A DNA stretch of 64,000 bases from CAZJFH01 sp964545205 (lineage in GTDB: Bacteria > Pseudomonadota > Alphaproteobacteria > Rhodospirillales > Magnetospirillaceae), in the NCBI GenBank assembly GCA_964545205.1, contig CAZJFH010000022.1:1-64000 (forward strand). The letters run 5' to 3'. Of this stretch, positions 41,607 through 50,141 are shown piece after piece. Numbering within the stretch: the stretch's first letter is position 1; each line of letters begins with the position of its first letter. The notes beneath the pieces were generated by a model that was not told the DNA's origin, did no database searches, and was given only the letters and a program-made list of their open reading frames with translations. A program made the position numbers and the translations under genes.

Positions 41607-41731
41607 CGAGATACACGGCGTCCACAATACGCTCCCAAGGATCCGTAAAGGCGAACCCCTCTGAGAGCGTGTATGCCCGCCTCGATCATTTCGGGCGTGA
41701 CCTCGATTTGGGCGCTGGCTTGTCGCTCCAT
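41551..41731 (-). pseudogene. Frameshifted small accessory gene
   Basis: From ATG 41731 the leftward frame reads MERQASAQIEVTPEMIEAGI and continues for a few codons. The rest of the protein (EGFAFTDPWERIVDAVYLAM, then EIERVPLPRQ and a stop at 41551-41553) is in another frame. One base gained or lost near 41660 explains this. VTPEMIEAG followed by a short acidic helix is a pattern seen in small phage or island proteins. The reading is clear but the function is unknown. Confidence 0.65.
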
Positions 41732-41832
41732 CAGATCGCTCCCGGCCTTTGGTTTGCCAAGTATACAAGCCCCGGTCTTCCGCGCGGAGCGTGCGCGGAA
41801 ACCGGCGCCCGTGCCCGTCCGGCGCGCCCTCT

Positions 41833-42948
41833 CTAGCGGACTTCCTGTCCGGCCGCCGGATCGCCGCGGCGGCGCAGGGGGGCGAGGGCCCGTCTGGCGG
41901 CGCCGCCGCCGATGTGGCGCGCCGCCATCAGGGCGCCGGCGGCGGTGCGGGCGTTGAAGGCCTGGACGCCGAAACGGTCGCGGCACAGCGGCAGCCAGTT
42001 CCTCTTGTAGCCGTCGTCGCCGCGGCCGAAATCGACCTCGGCGACCCGATCCAGCGCCAGCACGTGCTCCATCATGCGCAGGGTCAGCAGCGAGCCCAGC
42101 GAGTGCTGCTTGAAGGCCTCGTCATGGGCCAGCTTGAAGATCGTCGCCCGGCCCTCCCAGACGATCCAGATCTGCGCAGCCGCCGGCACCTCGCCGACAT
42201 GGACGGTGCCGAGCCGCAGGGCGCCGGCCTCGGCGCAGGCGCGGACCAGGGCGGGGATGAAGCCGGGATGCGGCTCGGGTTGCTTCCACGAGCGGGCGTA
42301 GACCGCCTGGTAGGCGTCGAGCGCCGGCCCGACGCCGTCGCCGCCGGTGACGATCTCGAACTGCGCGTCGACGTCGCGGCGCACCTTCGCCTGCTGCCGG
42401 CGCAGGGTGCTGCGCAGCGCGCCGGGGCGCGCCGCCAGATAGTTGGCGGCGCTGAGACCGCGGGTCTCGGCGTAGCGGTTGACGAAATGGCGGTAACGCT
42501 GGATCGGCAGCCCGGCGGCGGCCAGGGCGGCGGGCATCGCCGCCGCCAGCGGCGCCTCCTCGGGCAGGGCCGACAGGTCGAGCACGTCCCAGTGCCGGCG
42601 CTCGGCGCGCAGCGCACGGGCGAGGGCGGCCGCCGCCGCCTCGGGAGCCGCGGGGTCGGCGACCGGCGCGAAGGCGCAGGTGTAGGGCCGCACGAACGCC
42701 GACAACGTCCGCACGGTCAGCGGCCCGGCGCGCCGGGCGCGCGCGACCAGAGGCAGCACGGCCAGCGGCCGGCCGGCCTCGTCGGAAGCCGCCAGCAGCC
42801 GCAAGCTCTCGCCGTCGTCCAGGGTGGTCGCCGCCAGCGCCCGGAACCAGCCGGGCGTGCAGTGGAACCCCTGCCTTCCCGCCAGGGCGAACAGCCCCTG
42901 GTGGGGTGCGGGCAGATCGTCGAAGCGAGAATGAACCGAATAGGGCAT
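41833..42948 (-). CDS. GNAT-family (CelD/BcsL-like) acyltransferase
   Basis: 371 residues. The C-terminal half matches the Acetyltransf_6 (PF13480) fold shared by CelD/BcsL and FemAB-like proteins: LRSTLRRQQAKVRRD, then RLGTVHVGEVPAAAQIWIVWEGRATIFKLAHDE and VAEVDFGRGDDGYKRNW. Members are linked with cellulose or exopolysaccharide synthesis and may acylate sugars or transfer amino acids. It is divergent from a second such gene, 70 bp away. Confidence 0.82.
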   Translation of the reverse strand: MPYSVHSRFDDLPAPHQGLFALAGRQGFHCTPGWFRALAATTLDDGESLRLLAASDEAGRPLAVLPLVARARRAGPLTVRTLSAFVRPYTCAFAPVADPAAPEAAAAALARALRAERRHWDVLDLSALPEEAPLAAAMPAALAAAGLPIQRYRHFVNRYAETRGLSAANYLAARPGALRSTLRRQQAKVRRDVDAQFEIVTGGDGVGPALDAYQAVYARSWKQPEPHPGFIPALVRACAEAGALRLGTVHVGEVPAAAQIWIVWEGRATIFKLAHDEAFKQHSLGSLLTLRMMEHVLALDRVAEVDFGRGDDGYKRNWLPLCRDRFGVQAFNARTAAGALMAARHIGGGAARRALAPLRRRGDPAAGQEVR

Positions 42949-43018
42949 TCCTGTCTCTCACCATGCGGATAAGCCGCCAGCGCGGGAGCCGAAGGCGTCG
43001 CCTGGTGTTAATGTAAAC

Positions 43019-44230
43019 ATGCGAGCCGGCGGCGACTGCGCGCCGGAAGCCGTGGTCCCCTCTGGCGAAGGCCCCGCCCGTCCTATGCTCCATCTGCCGG
43101 ACGTCGCTGTCCCCTCCGACGAACTCTCGGTCAGCCTGCGGCCGGTGGTGCGGCCCGAGCTCGCCGCCGCCTGGCAGGCGCTGGAATGCCGTGCGGCGCC
43201 GTCGTTCTTCCAGTCCTGGGGCTGGATCGGCTGCTGGCTCGACTCCCTGCCGGCCGCGCTCGAACCCGAGGTCATCGAGGTCCGCTGGCGCGACGCCGTC
43301 GTCGGCCTCGGCGTCGTGGTCCGCCGCACGATGGCGCGGCGCGGCATCCTGCGCTCGCGCATCCTGTTCCTGAACGCCACCGGCGACGCCGAACGCGACG
43401 CGATCTACATCGAGCACAACGGGCTCTTGTGCGACCAGCAGATCACCTCGGCCGTCGAGCAGCGGGCGATCGACTGGCTGGTCGAGCGCGACGAGCGCTG
43501 GGACGAGCTGACCCTGCCCGGCATGCCGGCGCGATGGGGGGCGCTGGCGGCGGCGCGGGGCCTGAACGTGTGGTGGCAGCAGGTGCAGCCCGCGTACGAA
43601 CTCGACCTCGGCGCCGTGCGCCAGCATGCGGACGGCCTGCGCGGCCGCCTCAGCCGCAACACCCGCCAGCAGCTTCGCCGGGCCGAGCGGGTCCTCGGGG
43701 CGCCGGCGCGGCTGCGCCAGGCCGAGACGGTCGAGGAGGCGCAGGCCTTCTTCTCGGCGCTGAAGGCGCTGCACGTCGCCTCGTGGGAGCGGCGCGGCCG
43801 GCGTCACGCGTTCAGCGGCGCCTTCTTCGAGCCGTTCCACCGGGCGCTGATCGCGGCCCGCTTCGAGGCCGGCGAGATCCAGCTGCTGGAGGCCGGCGCC
43901 GGCGGGCGGCCGTTCGGCTACCTCTACAATTTCGTCCATCGCGGCCGCGTCTACGCCTATCAGAGCGGTTTCGCCCAGGGCGACGATCCGCGCGCCAAGC
44001 CGGGCCTGGTCAGCCATGCCCTGGCGGTCGAGCGCAACGCGGCGGCCGGGCACGGCGTCTACGACATGCTGGCCGGCGACAACCAGCTCAAGCGCTCGCT
44101 CGCCGACCGTTCGAGCGAGATGCTGTGGCTGACCCTGCAGCGCGACCGGCTGCCGCTACGGCTCGAGCGCTCGCTGCGCGGCCTCAAGCGGCGACTCGCC
44201 GGGCAACGGAGCCCCGGGCGCGGGCGTTAA
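43019..44230 (+). CDS. GNAT-family (CelD/BcsL-like) acyltransferase
   Basis: 403 residues from ATG 43019, or 381 from ATG 43085, which fits the family better. The N-terminal block SFFQSWGWIGCWLDSL and the C-terminal RLSRNTRQQLRRAERVLG, LHVASWERRGRRHAF and GYLYNFVHRGRVYAYQSGF are the PF13480 pattern. It is a distant paralog of the gene at 41833, with which it shares a 70-bp divergent promoter region. The nearby type I secretion and exopolysaccharide genes suggest a role in surface polysaccharide modification. Confidence 0.82.
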   Translation: MRAGGDCAPEAVVPSGEGPARPMLHLPDVAVPSDELSVSLRPVVRPELAAAWQALECRAAPSFFQSWGWIGCWLDSLPAALEPEVIEVRWRDAVVGLGVVVRRTMARRGILRSRILFLNATGDAERDAIYIEHNGLLCDQQITSAVEQRAIDWLVERDERWDELTLPGMPARWGALAAARGLNVWWQQVQPAYELDLGAVRQHADGLRGRLSRNTRQQLRRAERVLGAPARLRQAETVEEAQAFFSALKALHVASWERRGRRHAFSGAFFEPFHRALIAARFEAGEIQLLEAGAGGRPFGYLYNFVHRGRVYAYQSGFAQGDDPRAKPGLVSHALAVERNAAAGHGVYDMLAGDNQLKRSLADRSSEMLWLTLQRDRLPLRLERSLRGLKRRLAGQRSPGRGR

Positions 44231-44341
44231 GAAATTGTTCAGCCGGAATTAAGACCTCGTTGGGGGAATCTTAGGCCGTTCTTAAACGGCACCCGGTAAA
44301 AACTGCCTAGCGCCATCCAGGTGCACTCCAAAGGCAGTCCT
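44231..44341 (+). promoter_or_regulatory. Control region of the second type I secretion operon
   Basis: Contains TTAAGAAATTGTTCA at 44227-44241 (starting in the last codons of the GNAT gene) and an opposing TTCTTAAACGG at 44279-44289. The latter lies inside a GCCGTT-CTTA-AACGGC hairpin (44275-44290). The arrangement resembles that upstream of flgB. Confidence 0.45.
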
Positions 44342-46069
44342 ATGGTTGACATGAACCAGAAGAATTCGCATGGAGAGCTGCGCAAGGCTCTTCTCTCCTG
44401 CCGCCAGGCATTCGTCTGGGCGGCGGCGTTCAGCCTGTTCATCAACGGCTTGATGCTTGCCCAGCCGCTCTACATGATGCAGATCTACAACCGCATCCTG
44501 CCGACCCAGAGCGAAGCCACGCTGCTGGTGCTGACCGGCCTGGTCGTCGCGCTGCTCGCGCTGATGGCGTTCCTCGACGTCGTGCGCTCGCGTCTGCTGG
44601 TGCGGGTCAGCGGCCGTCTCGACCTGGCGCTCGGCCGCCGCGTGCTCGGCGCCATGTTCGGCGCCCATCTGCGCGGCAAGGGCAGCGACGGTCTGCGCGA
44701 CTTCGACACGGTGCGGCAGTTCCTGGCCGGCCCCGGCCCGACGGCGTTCTTCGACGCGCCCTGGATGCCGGTGATGATCGCGGTGACCTTCCTGTTCCAT
44801 CCGCTGCTCGGCTGGGTCGCGGTCGGCGGCGGCGTGCTGCTGTTCGCGCTGGCCGTGCTCAACGAGGTGACGACGCGCCGGCCGATGGAAGAGGCCAGCC
44901 GCCACACCGCCGCCACCCACGCCATGGTCTCCGGCAGCCTGCGCAACGCCGAGGCGATGCAGGCGATGGGCATGTTCGGCGGCGTCGCCGACCGCGCCTT
45001 CGCGCGGCGCAACGAGATGCTGCGCCTGCAGCAGGTCGCCAGCGACCGCGCCGCCACCGTCATGGCGATCAGCAAGACCGTCCGCATCGGCCTGCAGGTC
45101 GCGCTGCTGGGTCTCGGCGCCTGGCTGGTGATCCAAAACCAGATGAGCGCCGGCGGCATCATCGCGGTGTCGATCGTCGTCGGCCGCGCGCTGGCGCCGA
45201 TCGAGACGGTGATCGGCACCTGGAAGCAGTTCGTCGCCGCCCGCTCGGCCTGGGGCCGGCTGGACACGCTGCTGGCCGGCGCCCCGGCCGACGCCGAGCG
45301 CACCGCGCTGCCGGCGCCCAAGGGCGAGCTGACGCTGGAAGACGTCACCATCGTGCCGCCCGGCTCCGGTACGCCCACGCTGCGCCGCGTCGGCCTGCGG
45401 GCGGCGCCCGGCGAGGTGCTGGGCATCGTCGGCCCGTCCGGCGGCGGCAAGTCGACGCTGGCGCGCGCCATCGTCGGCGCCTGGCGGCCGCTGGCCGGCA
45501 AGGTGCGGCTCGACGGCGCCGACATCGAGCACTGGGACGCCGCCGCGCTGGGCCCGCACATCGGCTACATGCCGCAGGACGTCGAGCTGTTCGACGGCAC
45601 CGTCGCCGAGAACATCGCCCGCTTCGGCGCCGGCGGCTCGGCCCCGATCGTCGCCGCCGCCCGGCGCGCCGGCGTGCACGAGATGATCCTGCGCCTGCCG
45701 CAGGGCTACGAGACCCCGATCGGCGTCGGCGGCAGCGTGCTGTCGGCCGGGCAGCGCCAGCGCATCGGCCTGGCCCGCGCGATGTACGGCGATCCCAAGC
45801 TGGTCGTGCTCGACGAGCCGAACTCCAACCTCGACCAGGACGGCGAGGCGGCGCTGGTGCAGGCCATCCTCGAGATGAAGCGCGCCGGCACCACCGTGGT
45901 GCTGATCACCCACCGTCCCACCGTGCTCGGCACCATGGACACCATCGTGCTGCTGGCCGACGGCGAGGTCCGCATGGCCGGGCCGCGCGCCGAGGTCCTG
46001 AACAAGCTCACCCGTCCGGTCGCCGCCGGCGACGAGGACGCGGGCGAGCGCAAGCTGGCGAGGAGCTGA
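44342..46069 (+). CDS. Type I secretion ABC transporter, PrtD/LapB-like
   Basis: 575 residues from ATG 44342 (a GTG at 44321 is in frame). The membrane domain (about 20-310) begins with the PrtD pattern FSLFINGLMLAQPLYMMQIYNRILPTQSEATLLVL. The NBD has Walker A GPSGGGKSTLARAI, signature LSAGQRQRIGLARAM and Walker B LVVLDEPNSNLD, all intact. There is no C39-like domain, as in protease/lipase exporters. It should form a homodimer with the HlyD protein that follows 4 bp later. No RTX substrate is in the window, and no outer-membrane factor is adjacent. Confidence 0.93.
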   Translation: MVDMNQKNSHGELRKALLSCRQAFVWAAAFSLFINGLMLAQPLYMMQIYNRILPTQSEATLLVLTGLVVALLALMAFLDVVRSRLLVRVSGRLDLALGRRVLGAMFGAHLRGKGSDGLRDFDTVRQFLAGPGPTAFFDAPWMPVMIAVTFLFHPLLGWVAVGGGVLLFALAVLNEVTTRRPMEEASRHTAATHAMVSGSLRNAEAMQAMGMFGGVADRAFARRNEMLRLQQVASDRAATVMAISKTVRIGLQVALLGLGAWLVIQNQMSAGGIIAVSIVVGRALAPIETVIGTWKQFVAARSAWGRLDTLLAGAPADAERTALPAPKGELTLEDVTIVPPGSGTPTLRRVGLRAAPGEVLGIVGPSGGGKSTLARAIVGAWRPLAGKVRLDGADIEHWDAAALGPHIGYMPQDVELFDGTVAENIARFGAGGSAPIVAAARRAGVHEMILRLPQGYETPIGVGGSVLSAGQRQRIGLARAMYGDPKLVVLDEPNSNLDQDGEAALVQAILEMKRAGTTVVLITHRPTVLGTMDTIVLLADGEVRMAGPRAEVLNKLTRPVAAGDEDAGERKLARS

Positions 46070-46073
46070 CGCC

Positions 46074-47420
46074 ATGACCACGACGATCATCGCGCCGGCC
46101 GCCGCCGGCAAGACGACGGCCGGCGACGCGCCCTATCGCGCCGAGTTCAAGGGGCCGATCCTGGCCGGCGCCCTGGTGCTCGCCCTCGGCTTCGGCGGCT
46201 TCGGCACCTGGGCGGTGACCGCGCCGCTGGCCACCGGCGTCACCGCCGGCGCCACCGTGGTGGTGGACTCGCACCGCAAGAGCATCCAGCACCTGGAAGG
46301 CGGCGTCGTCGCCGCCATCCTGGTGCGCGAGGGCGACACCGTCGCCGCCGGGCAGCCGCTGGTGAAGCTGGATCCGACCCAGCTCGAGGCCCAGATCAAG
46401 ATGCTCCAGGGGCGGCTCGATCTCGCGCTGATGCAGAAGGCGCGGCTGTCGGCCGAACGCGCCGGCCGCGAGCGGATCGCCGTGCCGGTCGAACTCGCGC
46501 GGCGGGCGCAGGCCGAACCCGAGGCCGCCGACGTCGTCGCCGGCCAGCAGCAGCTGTTCGAGGCGCGGCGCCAGGCGCTGGTCAGCCAGGTCGAGGTGCT
46601 GCAGAACCGCATCGCCCAGTCCAGGACCCAGATCGCCGGGCTCGAGCAACAGGCCGCCGCCACCGACGCGCAGATCGCGCTGATCAAGCGCGAGATCGCC
46701 GGCAAGAGCGAGCTCAACGCCAAGGGCTACACCTCGTCGGTGCAGCTGATGGCGGTCGAGCGCGAACTGGCGCGGCTGGAGGGCCAGCGCGGCGAGGCCA
46801 CGGCGCAGATCGCCCAGGTCGAGCAGGCGATGAACGAGGCCCGGCTCCAGATCCTGACCATGCAGACCAAGTTCCGCGAGGACGTCGAGGCGCAGATGCG
46901 CGAGGCCGAGGCCCAGGCCTTCGACCTGACCGAGCGCCTGGGCGCGGTCAAGGACATGCGCGCCCGCCTGGTGATCGCGGCGCCGGTGGCCGGCGAGGTC
47001 GTCGACATGACCGTGCACACGGTCGGCGGCGTCGTCGCGCCGGGCAGCCGCATCCTCGACATCGTGCCCCAGGACGACGCCCTGGTCGTCGAGGCCCAGG
47101 TGCCGACCGTCGACATCGACGACGTCGCCGTCGGCATGCCGGCCGAGGTCCACTTCTCGGCCTTCGACCGCAGCGTCGTGCCGACGGTCAAGGCTACCGT
47201 CGCCGGCGTCTCGGCCGACCGGCTGGTCAACGACAGGACCGGTGCCGCCTACTACAAGGTGCGGGTCAAGGTCGACGATCCGGCCGCCAAGGCCCTCGAC
47301 GGGCTGCGGCTGCTGCCCGGCATGCCGGCCGAGGTGATGATCAACAAGGGCGACAGGACGCTGTTCGACTACTTCTGGATACCGTTCCAGCAGTTGCTGA
47401 AGCACGCCCTGCGGCAGTAG
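46074..47420 (+). CDS. HlyD/PrtE-family type I secretion adaptor
   Basis: 448 residues: membrane segment (about 28-48), HLEGGVVAAILVREGDTVAAG (lipoyl half), a long coiled coil (about 95-290), the second lipoyl half (IAAPVAGEVVDMTVHTVGG) and the C-terminal block PAEVHFSAFDRSVVPTVKA. It matches TIGR01843 adaptors. It follows the transporter after 4 bp and ends before a strong bidirectional terminator, so the operon has only two genes and must borrow an outer-membrane channel. Confidence 0.93.
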   Translation: MTTTIIAPAAAGKTTAGDAPYRAEFKGPILAGALVLALGFGGFGTWAVTAPLATGVTAGATVVVDSHRKSIQHLEGGVVAAILVREGDTVAAGQPLVKLDPTQLEAQIKMLQGRLDLALMQKARLSAERAGRERIAVPVELARRAQAEPEAADVVAGQQQLFEARRQALVSQVEVLQNRIAQSRTQIAGLEQQAAATDAQIALIKREIAGKSELNAKGYTSSVQLMAVERELARLEGQRGEATAQIAQVEQAMNEARLQILTMQTKFREDVEAQMREAEAQAFDLTERLGAVKDMRARLVIAAPVAGEVVDMTVHTVGGVVAPGSRILDIVPQDDALVVEAQVPTVDIDDVAVGMPAEVHFSAFDRSVVPTVKATVAGVSADRLVNDRTGAAYYKVRVKVDDPAAKALDGLRLLPGMPAEVMINKGDRTLFDYFWIPFQQLLKHALRQ

Positions 47421-47431
47421 CCGAAAAGCGG

Positions 47432-47455
47432 ACGCCCGGACCCCGGTCCGGGCGT
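47432..47455. terminator. Bidirectional terminator between convergent operons
   Basis: ACGCCCGGAC (47432-47441) pairs with GTCCGGGCGT (47446-47455) around a CCCG loop. It is followed by TTTCGATT rightward and by CCGCTTTTCGG leftward, serving both the HlyD gene and the outer-membrane protein gene that ends at 47478. Confidence 0.85.
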
Positions 47456-47477
47456 TTCGATTCGCGGGGCTTACGTA

Positions 47478-49052
47478 TCAGAACGTCCTGGTGATGCCGA
47501 TGGTGACCAGGTTCTCCAACAGGTCCTCGCCGTCCTCCGGGTCCTGCAGCAGCATGTCGTAGGCTCCGAACACCCGGGTCTCGGGGGTCAGCCAGTAGCC
47601 GAGCCCCAGGCCGGCGCCGTAGATGTCGACGACCCGCTCGGTCGGGGCCTCGAAATAGATGCGCCGGAAGCGGCCCTTGGCCTCGCCGGTCAGCAGCGGC
47701 GTCAGCTCGCGTTCCCAGCGCAGCGAGGCGCCGTAGCCGATCCGCTCGTAGTCGACGTCGTCCGACCAGCGCTGGTCGCGGAACACCACGCCGGCGACGG
47801 TGTCGCGGCCGCGGGCCCAGTCGAGCCGGATCTGGGTGCGGCGTTCGTTGAAGGCGAAGTCGTTGAGCCCGAAGACGTCCGAGAGCAGCTCCAGCCCCAG
47901 CAGTTCCAGCACGTCGACCGGCTGGCCGAACTCGTCGACGACCTGCGGCAGTGTCGAGACGTCGACCAGGCTGCCGTCGGGGGCGACGGCGACGTTCTCG
48001 AGCCGCTCGGCGATCTGCTGCTGCGAGGTGGTGATGACCTCGTCGTGCTCGGCGGCGACGTAGGTGCCGGGCCCGAAGATCCAGGCGGCCTGGCCCTGGA
48101 AGAAGTCGCGCTCGAATTCGTGGCGGTAGCGCGCGCTCAGCTCGCTGCGCGCGTTCGGCCGCAGCGACGCGCCCAGGCTCCAGATCATGCCCGAGGCGTC
48201 CGAGCGGTAGGTGTCGTCGTCGAGGTGGCGATAGCCGGCGCTGCCCAGGATCGAGACGTGGCGGTTGACGTCGTAGGCCAGGTCCAGCTCGGCGCGGGCG
48301 GTGTTGCTGCTGCGGTCGGCGAAGTCGTTGTCGGAGATGTGCGCCGTGGTCCGGCCCAGCAGGTCCAGGCGCCAGCGCAGCAGCGTGAAGTAGGCGCCGT
48401 TGGTCAGGCTCGCCGACGCGGTGTTCGAGACCGTCTGCGACAGCGCGCCGTCGAACGGCACGACGTGGTCGAAGCGGTAGCGCAGCTCGGACTCGGCCCA
48501 GCCGCCGAACCGGTTGAGCAGGTAGGGGCTGAACATATAGGTGGCGATGGTCTCGGCGTTTTCCGAGGCGACCTGCTCGCGCGCCGACAGCCCGTCGACC
48601 GGATCGAGGAACTCCTGGCGGATGGCGGCGCGGGTGTCGAGGTAGACGTGGTCCTCGACCAGCTCGGCGGTGGCGCCGTGCGACAGGCGGTGGAACAGGC
48701 CGTCGAGATCGTCCTCGCGCAGGTAGTGCAGGCCGCTGAGCGAATAGTCGAGCGTGCCCCGCCATCCCGGCCGCACCGCGTTGACCGAGATGCCGGGCGC
48801 CAGGGTCAGGAAGACGTCGGACTTCTCGTCGCGGGTCGTCGCGCGCACGTTGTCGGTGGCGCTGATCGAGGCCGAGATTCGCGGCGTGATCTCGATGGTG
48901 CGCGCCGGGCCGGGTTCGCCGGGGCCGCTCTCGCGCATCTGCTCGCCGCGGCTCTGGGCATGCGCCGGCGCGGCGACGGCCGCCGCAATCATCGCCGCCG
49001 CAACGGCCGCCGCCGCTGTCCGGCCGCAAGTCCTCGTCCGCTCGGTGATCAT
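47478..49052 (-). CDS. Outer-membrane protein of XrtA/PEP-CTERM systems (TIGR03016-like)
   Basis: 524 residues from ATG 49052. A signal peptide (about 1-32, ending AHA) is followed by ITPRISASISATDNVR, typical of this outer-membrane barrel family with repeated GxxLRWERELTP and LDWARGRDTV strands and a terminal aromatic residue (TRTF). The family occurs next to exosortase-linked polysaccharide genes and is related to surface beta-barrels. It is the last gene of the leftward exopolysaccharide unit. Confidence 0.8.
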   Translation of the reverse strand: MITERTRTCGRTAAAAVAAAMIAAAVAAPAHAQSRGEQMRESGPGEPGPARTIEITPRISASISATDNVRATTRDEKSDVFLTLAPGISVNAVRPGWRGTLDYSLSGLHYLREDDLDGLFHRLSHGATAELVEDHVYLDTRAAIRQEFLDPVDGLSAREQVASENAETIATYMFSPYLLNRFGGWAESELRYRFDHVVPFDGALSQTVSNTASASLTNGAYFTLLRWRLDLLGRTTAHISDNDFADRSSNTARAELDLAYDVNRHVSILGSAGYRHLDDDTYRSDASGMIWSLGASLRPNARSELSARYRHEFERDFFQGQAAWIFGPGTYVAAEHDEVITTSQQQIAERLENVAVAPDGSLVDVSTLPQVVDEFGQPVDVLELLGLELLSDVFGLNDFAFNERRTQIRLDWARGRDTVAGVVFRDQRWSDDVDYERIGYGASLRWERELTPLLTGEAKGRFRRIYFEAPTERVVDIYGAGLGLGYWLTPETRVFGAYDMLLQDPEDGEDLLENLVTIGITRTF

Positions 49053-49171
49053 CGCATCCCGTCGTCGCTGCCGCGCAAATCCCCCTGCCTCGCCGAACGG
49101 CAAGCCGGGTGAGCTGTAAGCTACCGGCTTGCCGAGGACTTAACAAGACGGGCGTGCAACTTAAGGAGTAG

Positions 49172-50131
49172 TCAGGTCGCGTCGGCGCCGGCGAAGGCGA
49201 GGCCCTTGCGGCGCTTGTTGAGCACCAGGCTGATGTCCTGGCAGCATTCGACCTGGGCCAGCGAGTCCTCGATGTCGCGGCGGCTGGTCTTCTCCGCCTC
49301 GACCACGAACAGCACCTGGCCGACATGCATGGCCAGCACCGCGGCCTCGGGCGCCGCCAGGACCGGCGGCGCGTCGAAGATGATGACGCGGTCGTCGTAG
49401 CGCCCGCCGATCTCCTTGATCAGGCGCGCCATGCGCTGGCTGGCCAGCAGCTCGGTGGCGCGCGGGTCCGGGCGCCCCGGCGGCAGGATGCCGAGCTTGC
49501 CGATGTCGGTGCGCAGCAGGACGTCGCCGATGTCGACGTCGTCGCGGCGGAGGATGTCGATCAGGCCGTATTCGGCGGAAAAGCCGAACCGCTGGCCGGT
49601 CGACGGGTGGTTGATGTCGGCGTCGACCAGCAGGACGTGGGCGTCGGCCTCGCCGGCGATGCTGAGCGCGAGGTTGTGGGCGACGTAGCTCTTGCCCTCG
49701 CCGGGATTGGCGCTGGTCACCATGATGACGTGACTGTCGCGCTTGCGCCGCTCGGGGCCGAAGGCCTTGACCAGCAGCGGCCGCTTGATGCGGCGGAACT
49801 CGTCGACGACGGCGCGGTCGCTGTCGCCGTCCGGCGTCACCATCCCGGCCCGGCGCAGCCGCGGCAGGTCGAGCGCGAGGACGCGGCTGCCGGCGGCGGC
49901 CTGCGGCCGCGGCGGCCGCGGCGCCGCCTGGCGCAGCGGCACCACCGGCTCTTCGGCCGGCGGCGCGGCGGCGGGCGCCGGGTTGTCCTCGGCGCCGTAG
50001 GCCCGGGCGATGCTGCCCGCGGCCCGCGGCGGCGGCGGCGCGGCCTCCGGCGCGGCGGCCGGCGGCGCCTCCAGCGGCGCCGGTTGCTGGGAAAGCCGCT
50101 CGCCGGCGCGTCGGATCAGGTCATAGGGCAT
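49172..50131 (-). CDS. XrtA-associated tyrosine autokinase (CpsD/Wzc-C type)
   Basis: 319 residues. A long Pro/Ala-rich N-terminus (about 1-85) precedes the BY-kinase domain: Walker A TSANPGEGKSYVAHNLA (about 139), Walker A' VLLVDADINHPS, Walker B VIIFDAPPVL. Together with a separate chain-length protein this gives the split Wzc arrangement known from PEP-CTERM clusters (TIGR03018). Unlike most BY-kinases the C-terminus (NKRRKGLAFAGADAT) has no tyrosine cluster. The protein would control polymer length through phosphorylation cycles. Confidence 0.88.
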   Translation of the reverse strand: MPYDLIRRAGERLSQQPAPLEAPPAAAPEAAPPPPRAAGSIARAYGAEDNPAPAAAPPAEEPVVPLRQAAPRPPRPQAAAGSRVLALDLPRLRRAGMVTPDGDSDRAVVDEFRRIKRPLLVKAFGPERRKRDSHVIMVTSANPGEGKSYVAHNLALSIAGEADAHVLLVDADINHPSTGQRFGFSAEYGLIDILRRDDVDIGDVLLRTDIGKLGILPPGRPDPRATELLASQRMARLIKEIGGRYDDRVIIFDAPPVLAAPEAAVLAMHVGQVLFVVEAEKTSRRDIEDSLAQVECCQDISLVLNKRRKGLAFAGADAT

Positions 50132-50141
50132 GCGGGTGTCC

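Noticed and set aside
47341..49326. 661-codon frame antisense-shifted over the TIGR03016-like gene
   Set aside because: Arg/Ala/Gly-rich out-of-frame reading of the gene at 47478-49052.
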